Notes: generated from the sequence alone by a model not told the origin. A stretch of 64,000 nt of DNA from Pogostemon cablin (GCA_023678885.1 CM042985.1:21678465-21742464), one strand, 5' to 3'. Shown: positions 20,529-32,389, counted from the first letter of the stretch. Translations and numbers: made by a program.

Positions 20529-21654
20529 ACCCCCAATTACACCATTTGCACAAGAAAATCTAGATTTTTGGCTGCCCACACACATCACACACTACTCTAC
20601 CCATTTTACACCTCCATATTCTATCTCATCCCTCTATCCTTCAATCCATCCATCCATTCCCTTTGATTTCCTCTAATCCATCATCTAACGATCAATCCAC
20701 CAATCTAAGAAACATCAAGAAGTGAACATTTGAGCATGTTGAAGGAAGAGTTGGCCAAGTTTGAAATGGAGGTTTCTCAACCTTTAATTTTTTATTTTCT
20801 TAATTATTTAGCTCAAGTGGAGCAAGCCATGGATTATATTGATTTTATTATGATTTGTAGTGGCTAGTTCTCATGTGAGGCTAGCAATATGATTGGTGAA
20901 GGATAATGTAGATTTTTCACACCACATGTTCGATGAATTGATTGTATGAATATTTTCTATTATGAATGCTTATTCTCATTTTGTGTATGATTTGTGTGGT
21001 TAAATTTTCTATTCATAGTGTTAGGATAACCATTATAATATTATGCTTAGTTGTTTAATTGAATCATTGATTGCATAAGATGACTTAGTTAGTATGAGGG
21101 GAGGTAGACCATACCATTCTTATGCTTAGAACCTCATGATAGGACATTAATGATGAACTAGTGAGGGGAACACAACTTATAATTATAGTACCTTCATGGG
21201 AATTGAGAGTAAGACACAATCCTAGGAGATTTAAACTTGTAAAAGAGTTGAGAACCTAATTGCCTTGGCCACAGAGATTAGGGGTACATAAGTGATTGCC
21301 CTTAATATCATAACATGATGACCTTCAATGCATGTGTGTGTGTGAATTTACATTAGCCTCTTCCATTATATTGCTTGCCTTACATATTTCTTAGATTGAT
21401 TACCTTCACCCATCATCCATCTCATATATACATTTTCTATCTTTAATTGCTTTCCTAGTTGTTAACTGTAGTGTAATTAAATCTCCTCTTTATTGATTAG
21501 TCCTTCTAGAGTGAAACATATTTCGAATACGGATACATCACTTTCTCTCTTGGGTACGATATTATAAATTTTGCACTTGGTCACCACGTCTACATACAAC
21601 GATAGAGTACGCTTACTCTTATCAATTTGTACAAAAGTTGAGACTAAGTTCACC

Positions 21655-21895
21655 GTTCTCTTCCCTTCTTTACCATAGTTGTTGCGTATGTTGTATGCAT
21701 ACTCCTTATCGAATCTTTCAGTACCAACCTACATAAGACGAATAACAGATATATAAATCTAGAAGCATGAAAAATAGGATATAGGAACTGCTGATTTTTC
21801 TTTTAACTACATTATCTCATCCTTCTAAACTTAATTCGGAACACAAGAATGAATTAGTTATAGTATCTATGTGAATTGTGTATCAGATATGTTCT
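21655..21895 (+). repeat. 241-bp direct repeat, copy 2
   Basis: The second copy of 18,778-19,018, same length and orientation, starting 30 bp after the Athila-like LTR end. Confidence 0.88.
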
Positions 21896-22115
21896 CGCAG
21901 CAACATCAATAAACTCCAATTGGCAGATATAATCCGTCTGTATAGACCACCATGTGGTATTTCATGATATTATGTGTACTAGTCAATTTAGAACATAAAA
22001 ATTAGATGTGAAAATTCCCAATTTGATGAGATATTATTGCACTTGTTTAAAGTATAAATGAGCCGAGTATGAACGTTGGCAGTATTGAAATGCTATTTAC
22101 ATTCTCCATCTTATA

Positions 22116-22403
22116 GAGTTAAAATCATTTTTCGTCCCATAACAATATGAAAATTTTGATTCTGTCCCAAAAAAGATATCATTTTCAATTTAGTCCCATA
22201 ACTTTCTATATTGGTCAATTTTGGTCCCAAAATCACCGGAATTCAGTACGTGCGCCTCACGTGACCCCTCAATTTGGGGCTTTCCGGCGATTTGGGACCA
22301 AAATCGGCCAATATTGAGAGTTACGGGACTAAATTGAAAATGATATCTTTTTTGGGACAGAATCAAAAATTTCATATAGTTATAGGACGAAAAATGATTT
22401 TAA
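22116..22403 (+). repeat. Left terminal 288-bp palindrome
   Basis: The left arm (…GATATCATTTTCAATTTAGT…GGTCCCAAAATCACCGG) and right arm (CCGGCGATTTGGGACC…ACTAAATTGAAAATGATATC) fold on each other around a 50-bp centre containing CACGTGACCCCTCAATTTGG. Confidence 0.85.
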
Positions 22404-22689
22404 TTTAATAGTTGAACCCTAAAAATATACTACCTTCGATTTTTTTTATAAAATATTAGTAACTTCTATTTATTCCATTACCTTTGATGTTTTATCAATT
22501 TTTTAATATATAAAATTAAATTATATAGGATATATACCCTATGAGACCATGTCAAGATTTGAAATTGGAGATTAAAACTTAAATTAATATGAGAGATGAA
22601 TTATGTACTATGAGAACATAATTTTTGTATTATATTATTATTTAGATTATATTATATGAGATGAATATTTTTTAAATACTAAAAATTAA

Positions 22690-23235
<546 letters not shown>

Positions 23236-23265
23236 TGTGATAAGAATTTAAATAAAAATTAAATG

Positions 23266-23555
23266 GAGTTAAAATCACTTTTGGTCCCATAACAATATAT
23301 ATTTTTGATTTTGTCCCAAAAAAGATATCATTTTCAATTTAGTCTCATAACTCTCAATATTGGCCGATTTTGGTCCCAAATCGCCGGAAAGCCCCAAATT
23401 GAGGGGTCACGTGAGGCGCACGTGCTGAATTCCGGTGATTTTGGGACCAAAATTGGCCAATATAGAAAGTTATGAGACTAAATTGAAAATGATATCTTTT
23501 TTGGGACAGAATCAAAAATTTCATATTGTTATGGGACGAAAAATGATTTTAACTC
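23266..23555 (-). repeat. Right terminal 290-bp palindrome
   Basis: An inverted copy of 22,116-22,403. Its centre reads CCAAATTGAGGGGTCACGTG, the complement of the left centre. Confidence 0.85.
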
Positions 23556-23565
23556 CCATCTTATA

Positions 23566-25295
23566 CTACAGCAGGAGAAGGTAAAATGTGATCACCTTTC
23601 TAGAGAATTCTGCTTTCCAGAAAGCAAGGGCATCATCCAACTTGAGTCCAACACTCTAACATAGAAGGTGCACAAATATCAGCATCAAGAATATACTATC
23701 TTCTTCTCATCTTCTCACATTCAAAACATTGTGGAGAAAAAGATGTATTTCCAGTGTACAAGAAAGCTTCAACAAAATCGAACCCCATCAAATTGCACAT
23801 AACACTTGGCAGTGTGATTTTAAAACATTCTGCAAGTTTAATACAAGAAGAAAGAGAGCAGAGCAAGTATAAGTACTTATCTCCTACATTCACTAAAATT
23901 CAGTTCTTTACAAAACTTCCATGTTGTCAAAGACCACTTTACTCTTAATCTGCACATCTTTTAGCCCATGGCATATCACCATTTTTAGTTTAAAAGAAGA
24001 GGAATTACATTTCCATGTGCTGCATTATTTTGTTTTGGCTATCAATTTGGGTATTTCTTGGTATTCTGTCATATTTCTTGCTGAATAAGATTGATTTTAG
24101 GTCCTAATTGCACAGATTGAGTAAGAAATATTATTGTTTTGTTATTACCGATTATGATAGTAATACTAATATGTAAGTGAAATATGCTTAATTTCTAGCA
24201 AAATTCCTATAAATTCATGAACTTAATCTAAGTATAGTTCCTCAATCAATAATTTTCATATCAAATGATACAGAAAGTTGGTTTTTAGTGTGTTAAATGT
24301 TAATCGGAAGGTTGTATTCATAATTTTCTGCATCTTATATAGCTGAAAATTGTATGTGTGGCGCTAATTAGGTGATGTTAGAGTTCATAATCAGTGGTTA
24401 AGAACAGAATCAATAGGTATTTTTGAAAAAGAGTTCAACAATGGAGGGAATGATTCTACGAAATCAAAGCTGAAAACTATGATTAAATTTCTGGAAAAAA
24501 AAAAAAAAGAAAAAAGGGAAAATAGATGACTTAGGTTAAGAAATGTGCAAATTCATTGTGTAAAAATTAATTTTGCACAATTTAATAAAAAATGTGCAAA
24601 CGAATTGTGCAAAACAAAATTCGTCGGACCGCCGGCGGCTGCCGGACCTCAGCCGGAAGTTAAAATGTGCAAACAAATTATGTAAAACCAAATTGTGCAA
24701 AACAAATTTGTGCAAACAAGGTATTTATGGTATCACAACCATAATTGTGTAGTTAAGAGTATTAGTGCTTTGAGTCATGTAGTTTATAACAATTATTCAT
24801 TATGTTATGTATCCAATAGTTAGTGACCCATTTTTTTAATATTTAATACTATATAATTTGTACTACATCATATTCAAATATTTAATGGGTATAGAATTTT
24901 AATAATAATTTTTTTTAATTAAATTGTAAAATATAAAATTACATATTTTTAATTAATAAAGAGTGTGACTTATGAAACTAACTGACGAGAACATTCTTTT
25001 TTATCTAAAAATTTATCCATTCTTTAATTATCTAAAAAACTAACTAATTTTAGATCAAGTTAAATTATATAAAATTTAATGTATATTTTCATATTTTTTA
25101 AATATTTAATACTACGTAATTAGGTGCACCAGATGAAAGGGTGCACTCATATGTGTATAACTTTTTATTCTATTTTATATACATGTTATTCTATTTTGTA
25201 TACGTATTTCTTAATAATTGTATATTTTTTTCACACTAATTTTTTTTTTTAAAAAAATTAGCATCAATATGTGTACAACTTTTTATTGAAGAGTG
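23566..25295. other. AT-rich intergenic stretch
   Basis: No open frame with recognisable content. A small cluster of GTGCAAA/TTGTGCAAAAC words at about 24,543-24,720 surrounds a short GC-rich CCGCCGGCGGCTGCCGG core, possibly a worn palindromic element. Confidence 0.5.
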
Positions 25296-25299
25296 TATA

Positions 25300-25525
25300 C
25301 TTCCTCCATCCCATTCAAAGGGGATCTTTTTCCCATTTTGGTCGTCCCACTCAAAGGGTCCCTTTTTTTTTTTTTACATACATGGGACCCACATCCCCTC
25401 TAATACAATTAAAATATGGGGCACACAGTCCCACTAATACAACTACCCAGTACACATTAAATAATAATACTCCTTAATCTACGTTCAAAAAAGCAAAAGG
25501 GACTCTTATGCCAGGACGGAGGGAG
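25300..25525. mobile_element. Stowaway-type MITE, left of a pair
   Basis: 226 bp, from CTTCCTCCATCCCATTCAAA to CCAGGACGGAGGGAG, flanked by TA (25,298-25,299 and 25,526-25,527). Its interior (ATTAAATAATAATACTCCTT) is the reverse complement of the interior of the next MITE, so the two are relatives in opposite orientation. Confidence 0.8.
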
Positions 25526-25538
25526 TACATGTTTTTTA

Positions 25539-25763
25539 TTCCCTCCGTCCGCCCCAAAGGTGAGCATTTTCTTTTTGCACGTGGATTAAGGAGTATTATT
25601 ATTTAATGTGTAGTTGGTAGTTGTATTAGTGGGGTGTATGAGTCCCATAAATTTATTGTATTAGTGATGTGTGTGGGTCTCATGTGTTTAAAAAGGGAAA
25701 TGTGGACCTTTGATGCGGACGCCAAAAATGACAAAATGTCCACTTTGGGGCGGACGGAGGGAG
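25539..25763. mobile_element. Stowaway-type MITE, right of a pair
   Basis: 225 bp with inverted ends TTCCCTCCGTCCGCCCCAAA and CTTTGGGGCGGACGGAGGGA, flanked by TA (25,537-25,538 and 25,764-25,765). It lies only 13 bp from the previous MITE, in inverted orientation. Confidence 0.88.
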
Positions 25764-26299
25764 TACTAATTTTATATTTTTTCACACTCAATTTTTCATT
25801 AAAAAAACTAACAATTAAATTATATACATTTTTTGTTCACAATTATATATTTTTGTATACGTTTTTTTTAAGTGTGTGCACCTAGGTTCACTCGGGTGTA
25901 TAATTATAGCCATAAATGAATGCACACATTTTATTTTCTTCTATATACTTCTACTGTATAGAGAGGTCGGTTTGGGATTGCTTGTCTCTCACGCGTTACT
26001 TGTTCCCTTCCTGCCTTAGACGCGTACGTGGCAATTCATTACATTGTTCCTCATCGCAATTTCATTACATTGTACAGAAATCCCCTCCCTCTCCCCCCTC
26101 CGTCGCCCGCAAACGCTCCCAACTACCATTCTCACATTAATTACTTTTTTTTTTATTTATAAATTACACTTCAACTGTGTTTTCGATTATGTGCTGTAGC
26201 TTTTCTTACTTCCGTTCTTAATAATAGTAATAGCTGATGTTGGGTGGATGCGGTCGTCCTCGTCCGTGTTCGTCGTCGCCGGAGAAGGTGGTCGAGGAA

Positions 26300-26960
26300 T
26301 GAACACAGTGCTCAGATTCCCGTTGAACTCACACAAGAATTCAAATCCACGTTCTACCCGAGAGGGTCACAAATGGGAGATCAAATAGGCCACAAGTGTA
26401 AGGCTATGGGCCAAGACAAACTTGGCCCAATACTTTGAGAAAGAAGACCGGCATTTGGGCCAAAAGCCCAACGGGCCCAACAAATCTCCACCTTGGCCCA
26501 AATCATCTACCCTTGTGTATAACTAAATGGGAATTCATCATTGCACTTTTCCCGGACACCTGCAAAACGAAAGACACAAAGTCAAAAGCAAGATCCAGAA
26601 ATTTGACACAAAAGTCAAGGTATCACAAAAGATACACAAATCTAAGCCGGAGCAAAGATCACGGACACATAGTCACAGAATGATTAAATTATCCCAAGGA
26701 CAAAATAAACGGAGCACACAAGCTCAAGAAAACACAAAGTTCACATAGTCATGTAATCACATAGATTAGAACTCACAGTTCTCATGACACACGAACAGTT
26801 CACATAGAACAAATAAGCACAAAGCTAACATGAATACACAATTCATACGGACACATAGTCAAGTCACACAGACACACAAGTCACACAGACACTTCACACA
26901 GAAGCATGCGCAGTCACACAGCATGCGCAGTCACACGAACAGCTGACATGGATCCATGAA
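26300..26960 (-). mobile_element. Copia LTR remnant with polypurine tract and 3' leader
   Basis: On the plus strand, GGGCCCAACA (ending 26,482) is followed by AATCTCCACCTTGGCCCAAA, the same junction as the complete copia element has at 9150/9151. The LTR therefore ends (starts, on the - strand) at 26,482. The left LTR boundary is uncertain; TG at 26,300 is one candidate. 26,560-26,950 is rich in CACATAGTCAC/GTCACACAGAC words. No coding domain remains. Confidence 0.45.
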
Positions 26961-28711
26961 TTAATTCTCGCTGATCTTGCTGGTACTCTACTATTGCCCT
27001 CCAACTGTATGAGAAATTGCTCCAGACACATTTAGTAATCGTATTGCCTTTCTTTGTTGTCATTTCTTCCTGCTACCTCTTTGACTCTTTCAGAAGAGGC
27101 GGGTAAGCGGCGGCGGACAGGATTAGGAGTGAGCGGTGGGTACATCTATTCCTGGAGGCATTCCTATCTCTAGCACAACATGTCCTATTCCTTTCCAATC
27201 TGTATTGTATTTTTCTGCGAGCTCAATTTTATGTGTATCTAACGATTCCGTTTAATTTGATCCATTAATGAATTCCCATTTTGCTTGCTTACGGTGCTTG
27301 ATTGCTTCATCACATTCTTATTTGATAAACATGAAAGATTTTGGGAGATTTTTCTCTAATCAACTTGAGAATTGTTTGTCGAATCTTTGAACGAAGAAAT
27401 TTCTCGATTTGGACAATTATAGTTTGCAAGGTTTTATGTTTTAGCACATGTCCGTCTCTGATTGTTCGACCTTAACTGCAAATTGATTATCATGTTTTCA
27501 CTAGAATTTCTTGTAAGCGTGTGTTTCATGATGTAGATTCATTAGTTATTCGTAATTGGCATACGCTGCAAGTTTCTTCCTCCCCCTCCCACTGTAATTT
27601 TAATTTTTACGCTTACTAAGCTGCGCCCACACCTTTCACATGGAAACTGCATTTGATTTAATATACTAACGAAAATGAATCCTGTTATGTGGCTTGGTTG
27701 ACACATGGTATTCATAACTCAGTATATAAATTTTCTGCCTTGGTTTGCCGTTTTAAATGGGTTTACTGTTACTTGGCTCCGCCCCTGTATAAGAAGCATA
27801 CATAATGTCTTATAGGTATATTACTGCCCATTAACTGTTTGAGAAATAGCCTCAACAGCACTAGCTATCTGGTTCTCTAAAACTAAACTTCATTGACTAC
27901 ACGTAAACACCACAAGGCCAAGCTCCACAAACACGCCACTGCCCCTACCTCATCTTTCTTCTCATTTTTCTTGGGGCTTTGACGGCCGTAGCAGCACATA
28001 GCCTCATGATCGTTGTCTGGCTTCCGCCCAATATATCAGTTATTAGCTTCTTCACTCTTACTGGCACCGCGTCTCCCTTTCAAGCCACGACCTTTGGGTA
28101 ATGAATCTTATTCTTTTACAATCAAACTACTCATAATTGCGGATTGATCTAGGTTGTCAATATAAAATTCCATTGCACGTTTTCCTGATTCTGTTGTGGA
28201 ACAGGAAAAGCCAGACACTATTAATACTTCCAAATTTAGTACCCATTATTTGTTTCATAAATTGCACCGGTATATTAAACCTTCTGGTGTGGCAAGCTTT
28301 TTTGAGAATTATTTAATATCTGTTTATATGATTACTTATTTTCTTATTATTGGGTTGCAATATGGGTGAAATTTGAGTTTCCGTTAAATTGACTAACACT
28401 TAGGATTGAAGAAATTGGCCTTACATCTGATGCACTAGATTATTTTGACATTAGTTTGATGTCAACATTATAAACGAAATATATTTCTGTGTCATATGTG
28501 TTTGCGTCCTGACGCTGGAAGCCTGGGGAAAGATTGAGATATTTGTAACCGATCAGGGTGTAATTTAACAAATTGAAGAGGGAGTGGTTGAGGCATTCAC
28601 ACGTCATAGGGATTTAGTGCAAATTATAGCTAATATATAAAAAATAATTCTCCCTCCAAATTAGAATGCCTGATGTCTTGGTCAAAATATTTGTTCCACA
28701 TCACTTGATGA
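26961..28711. other. Unassigned stretch
   Basis: Moderately AT-rich with no recognisable domain. TACTATTGCCCTCCAACTGT (about 26,991) and TTACTGCCCATTAACTGTTT (about 27,823), each followed by GAGAAAT, are similar words about 830 bp apart, which may reflect an old duplication or worn untranslated exons. I cannot name a gene here. Confidence 0.4.
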
Positions 28712-28719
28712 TTTAGATA

Positions 28720-29081
28720 GAAAAAATATCAAAATTAGTCCTCTAAATATGATCGATTCTAACTATAGTACTATTTTTTTTATGCAATTCTTAATTTTTG
28801 TCCTTTTTTAATTTTAGTCTTTTTTGTTCAATTTTGGTCATTTTTAGTCCACTTTTGGTCCGAAACTTATACATTTTAGGACCAATTTTTTTTTTTTGAT
28901 ATGTTTTTAACATAAATGACTAAATTTGAACAAAAAAATTACTATATTTGGCTAAAGGACTAAATTTGGATTAAAAAAAGACTAAAATTGGACAAGAAAT
29001 GACCAAAATTGAGAATTACAAATGAAAAATTATTAAAGTTGGAATCAATCATACTTATAGACCAATTGTGATATTTTCCCT
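28720..29081. mobile_element. Foldback MITE with 8-bp target duplication
   Basis: The left arm (AAAATATCAAAATTAGTCC … TTTTAGTC … GTTCAATTTTGGTCATTTTT) is mirrored by the right arm (AAATGACCAAAATTGAGAAT … ATTGTGATATTTTCCC). TTTAGATA flanks both sides (28,712-28,719 and 29,082-29,089). The GGGAAAATATCAC-type end and 8-9-bp duplication suggest a Mutator-like MITE; hAT is the alternative. Confidence 0.65.
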
Positions 29082-29089
29082 TTTAGATA

Positions 29090-30087
29090 TGCAAGAGTAA
29101 AATCAACACGAATCCCATATTACATTATAGAGTTTCGTCTACTGTTACAGTAACAACGGATGAACGACACCTGTGTATTTCTTCCATTCCGAGAATTAAA
29201 AACTTAATTGTGGTTATTAACGCAGTTAGACAACAGTTTAGCTAATAAGGAAAGTAATAATCAATCCTTGCATCTCAAAAAAAGAAAGGACAATCTGAAG
29301 GATGAAAGCGACAATGGAAACTATTTTCTGTAAAAATCACATGTACATTATCACAAGAAATAGAGATCAGAGAAGACTTGCGCCATCTATTGTAGTATTT
29401 TTACTTGTTTGTTGGTGATTGCTTAATACTTGGGGGGCTCTATAATGATTTGAATTGAAATCCTCATTACAAAATGTCTTGCCCAACCAACTGTTTGATA
29501 AAATGTCTCTATGGGAATATGCTGCAAAATGACAAAGAAAAGGGTTCTTGATGCAGAATCTCGATGATTAATTATCACTTCCCCCACCCAACTGCAAGAA
29601 CAACACATACACTGTATATAATTAATGCATTACATATGGCTTCTACTCATATTTTTACATCAACACTATTGCTTAAATATATAGTTAAAATAATACCATA
29701 TTACACAAAATCCACATAATAATGTATTGCATTACAAAAATAATACTACTTCTCTATGTCTTCTGAGAAGAGAAAGAATCCAGTTCAAAAGAGATTGTTG
29801 TTGTCTATTTTACCCTGTCTATTTTGTTGTTATCTAGAACACTTGTTTTCTGACGGAAACTCATTTATTCATATATATAATTTGCAGGGAGAATGGCATC
29901 CAATTAAGATGCTTCTTTCACAACCTGCTAAACCAAAATCCTCCCTCTCTCTCTCATGAACAAGGCTTCAAAATGTAGAGAGAGACAAGTGAAGTAATAC
30001 AAGAATGGAAGCAACAAGTGAAGTAATAAAAGAATGGAAGCAAGTCCAACTCTATAAGTTAGTTTCTTCCTCAACTTTTGCATAAAC
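29090..30087. other. Downstream flank of the GIF pseudogene
   Basis: No independent gene recognised. The part next to 30,088 is the expected 3' untranslated region of the - strand GIF gene. Confidence 0.4.
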
Positions 30088-30129
30088 TCAGTAGAAAGGT
30101 TCGCCTCCATCTCCCCCGCCTCGTCCTTC

Positions 30130-30398
30130 TGATACGGCCCAAGAAAATAGAGCCCAACAAGGATAAGAGCCCATTATTTGGCCCGTGAGAGAGGAATATA
30201 CCAGAGCATCAAGTTTGTTAGAGCAGAGCATCATTTCCACTTTGTTTCTTTTTCATTCTATATATTGTCTGTTAATTTCCGTTATTAGCATTGAAGATTA
30301 TTGTTAGGCCTTTGTGGAAATCTCCCTTCCCCCTTCTTCTTTGGAGCTTACACTCGCTCGAAGAGTGGTTATCTTGTTCCGTTAATTTAGTCGTATCA
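30130..30398 (+). repeat. 5' LTR of the gene-capturing element
   Basis: 269 bp, TGATACGGCCCAAG...TTAGTCGTATCA. It matches 31,651-31,922 almost base for base; one visible difference is a GCA duplication in the other copy. Confidence 0.93.
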
Positions 30399-30418
30399 TT
30401 TGGTGCTCTCGTTGAGAG
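30399..30418 (+). other. Primer-binding site region
   Basis: TTTGGTGCTCTCGTTGAGAG directly follows the 5' LTR. Very similar TTTGGTGCTTTC-type sequences stand at this place in other plant Ty3 elements. I do not assign the tRNA. Confidence 0.55.
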
Positions 30419-30428
30419 AAATTCATCC

Positions 30429-31547
30429 ATGGAGAAATCAAATTTAGTTCTTGCCCTAATGAAGTTGCAGGAACAATTAAAGAAGGAATCTATATCCATA
30501 CAACAGCAATGTGAGGAGCATACAAAGACATTACAACAATCAATACAACAATATGCGGGATCGATGAGTTCACTCTTGGATGAATTGAAGGAGCAGATTC
30601 AACGTAGGGACCGTTTGGGCGTCTCTTTGTGCGAAGAAGGGAGACTCTCGAATTTAACCCAAAATTCGACTATGTCAGAATTCCAGGTGGAGTTCGAGAA
30701 GAATGCAACAATTGCAGCGACCACTTTCCAATCGGTGGTCAGCGATGGTATTCAACAAGTGCCTACTCTGAATAGGGTGTTTCCTGTCGACGAGAAGGTG
30801 GAGCTCGAGCCGATTAAAGCTCAGGACAGTAGCTGCCATGCTCGAATCTTGCGTGGATTTCCTGCCAGCATCGTTGATTTTCAGGTGGTAAGGATCTCCA
30901 ACCCCTACATCGTTGGCCAGCATTTTACAAAATTGAAATTAAGATCTCCACCTAGGGATTTCAATGTGCCAATAGATAATGGGAGTAACATGTGGGTTGC
31001 TTGCGGTTCTTCTACTAATTGCCTACAGAATAGTGAATGGGGGCTTCCTCTCAATTTGCTTGATGTTGATGCATTTTCAACAATTTCCCCTATTGTCTAT
31101 TCAGAGAGTGTACGTGCTTCAATAGTTCAAACTACCACCGCCAAACGCTTCGGTGAAGGTAATCGATATGGTTATTCATTTCTATATGGAGATGGGAGTG
31201 ATACTGCAGGTTTTAATGTATTTGATCTCCTTTACTTTGACTCAATTTTCGGCATCTCTCACATACTTAATTCCTCAATTGGATTGCTCAAGTGGTTGGG
31301 GAAGTGGTTCGATGGTTGGTTGCCCATGGAAAATAAAAATTGGAAAGAACACCTCGACACAAAAATCTACATTCCTATAGAGGTTCCTGACGAGGTGTTG
31401 GGAATAGAGTGGTTGCTACAATTGGGTAGAGTTTCACATGATAACTCTAAGAGGATTATGGAGCTTGAATGGCAAGGCATGTGGATTGAGTTGCAGGGTG
31501 AAGGCATGAAACAATCCAAAGTGACACACCAATGTTTGAAAGATTAA
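30429..31547 (+). CDS. Chimeric ORF: gag-like coiled coil, A1 aspartic-protease fragment, Ty3 protease-linker fragment
   Basis: 372 codons from ATG 30,429, the first start after the primer site; the frame is also open into the LTR. Residues 1-65 are Glu/Gln/Lys-rich, probably coiled coil, as in short plant gag proteins. Residues about 112-283 follow the N-terminal half of a plant pepsin-type (A1) aspartic protease: 'FPVDEKVEL', 'HARILRG', 'VDFQV', 'SNPYIVGQHFTKLKLRSPP', 'FNVPIDNGSNMWVACGSS', 'YSFLYGDGS', 'LYFDSIFG'. The active-site D-T-G-S has become D-N-G-S, so activity is doubtful. There are no introns, although the plant genes are interrupted, which points to capture from mRNA. Residues about 318-357 ('LGIEWLLQLGRV', 'MELEWQGMWIELQG') match the segment between protease and RT of Ty3 elements. 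Confidence 0.85.
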   Translation: MEKSNLVLALMKLQEQLKKESISIQQQCEEHTKTLQQSIQQYAGSMSSLLDELKEQIQRRDRLGVSLCEEGRLSNLTQNSTMSEFQVEFEKNATIAATTFQSVVSDGIQQVPTLNRVFPVDEKVELEPIKAQDSSCHARILRGFPASIVDFQVVRISNPYIVGQHFTKLKLRSPPRDFNVPIDNGSNMWVACGSSTNCLQNSEWGLPLNLLDVDAFSTISPIVYSESVRASIVQTTTAKRFGEGNRYGYSFLYGDGSDTAGFNVFDLLYFDSIFGISHILNSSIGLLKWLGKWFDGWLPMENKNWKEHLDTKIYIPIEVPDEVLGIEWLLQLGRVSHDNSKRIMELEWQGMWIELQGEGMKQSKVTHQCLKD

Positions 31548-31635
31548 ATTTCTAGCAATGGGGATCATAGTTTTCTTGAGGTTCACTTTCGATCTCCAAC
31601 TTATATTATATTGGGTCTTGAGGACAAGACCAATT

Positions 31636-31650
31636 TTAAGGGGGAAGGAG
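31636..31650 (+). other. Polypurine tract of the gene-capturing element
   Basis: TTAAGGGGGAAGGAG abuts LTR 2 (TGATACGG at 31,651). Confidence 0.8.
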
Positions 31651-31922
31651 TGATACGGCCCAAGAAAATAGAGTCCAAAAAGGATAAGAGCCCATTATTT
31701 GGCCCGTGAGAGAGGAATATACCAGAGCATCAAGTTTGTTAGAGCAGCAGAGCATCGTTTTCACTTTGTTTCTTTTTCATTCTATATATTGTCTGTCAAT
31801 TTCCGTTATTAGCATTGAAGATTATTGTTAGGCCTTTGTGGAAATCTCCCTTCCCCCTTCTTCTTTGGAGCTTACACTCGCTCAAAGAGTGGTTATCTTG
31901 TTCTGTTAATTTAGTCGTATCA
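31651..31922 (+). repeat. 3' LTR of the gene-capturing element
   Basis: 272 bp, near-identical to 30,130-30,398, and followed by the target duplication CCTTC. Confidence 0.93.
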
Positions 31923-32389
31923 CCTTCCCCACTTCCAAAATCATGCTGGCTTCCACTGCCCATTCCCCTATACAGTCCGTCATAGTCAGGAAACCCACCG
32001 CCTCCAAAGCTCCCACTATGAGGCTCACCTGGCACCATTAGCCCACTGTTCACACCGGAGCTCATCCCAAGCTGGCCTTGCAAGGCTTGCTGTTGAAGAG
32101 ACGGACCGTAAAACATCGAGGAGCGGGCAGGAGTCATCGGCTGAGTTTGTTGGTGCTGGTGTAGGGGTGGGTGTTACTGTGTTAAGGGTATTAAAAAGGA
32201 ATGCCTGAGACTGAGAGTATTGCAAATCAGAAAATATCAAGTTTCTTTGAAATCTAGCTTGATACCTACAAATAGTTATCAGGAATAATGACATCAATTA
32301 CAATAAATCACCAAAGCCTTCCTTATAAAGTGAAAAATAAATAGTGCTCCCTCCAACACCTTTATCGTTAAATTAGCTAAACAAATAGC

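Larger units (their letters stand above)
19060..21624 (+). mobile_element. 5'-truncated Athila-like Ty3 element: internal 3' end plus LTR
   Basis: The internal part (about 19,060-20,036) has no open frame but ends with 'cggggacgag' and AAGTTTGGGGGGT, the polypurine-tract region usual for this lineage. The LTR 20,050-21,624 follows. Everything 5' of about 19,060 is missing, so it is a fragment. It lies between the two 241-bp direct repeats. Confidence 0.75.
20050..21624 (+). repeat. LTR of the Athila-like element
   Basis: 1575 bp, TGATTGTCGC...CTTATCA, with the TGAT...ATCA ends also seen in the Athila LTR at 53,884-55,551. A TATA box is at 20,522 with an array of ACACGG/CCGTGT palindromes upstream of it. 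A fragment of a similar LTR start is at 50,090-50,345. Confidence 0.82.
30130..31922 (+). mobile_element. Short-LTR retroelement carrying a captured aspartic-protease gene piece
   Basis: LTR 30,130-30,398 (269 bp) and LTR 31,651-31,922 (272 bp), TGATACGGCC...GTCGTATCA, differ at only a few bases. The flanking 5-mer CCTTC is identical at 30,125-30,129 and 31,923-31,927, so the insertion is simple and fairly recent. A primer site follows LTR 1 and a polypurine tract precedes LTR 2. Only 1.25 kb lies between the LTRs and holds one ORF. There is no RT or integrase, so it must depend on a Ty3-type partner. It inserted into the last exon of a GIF gene in the opposite orientation. Confidence 0.93.

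Noticed and set aside
30291..30428. Upstream extension of the chimeric ORF to the ATG at 30,291
   Set aside because: The extra 46 codons are LTR and primer-site sequence; ATG 30,429 is the first after the primer site.
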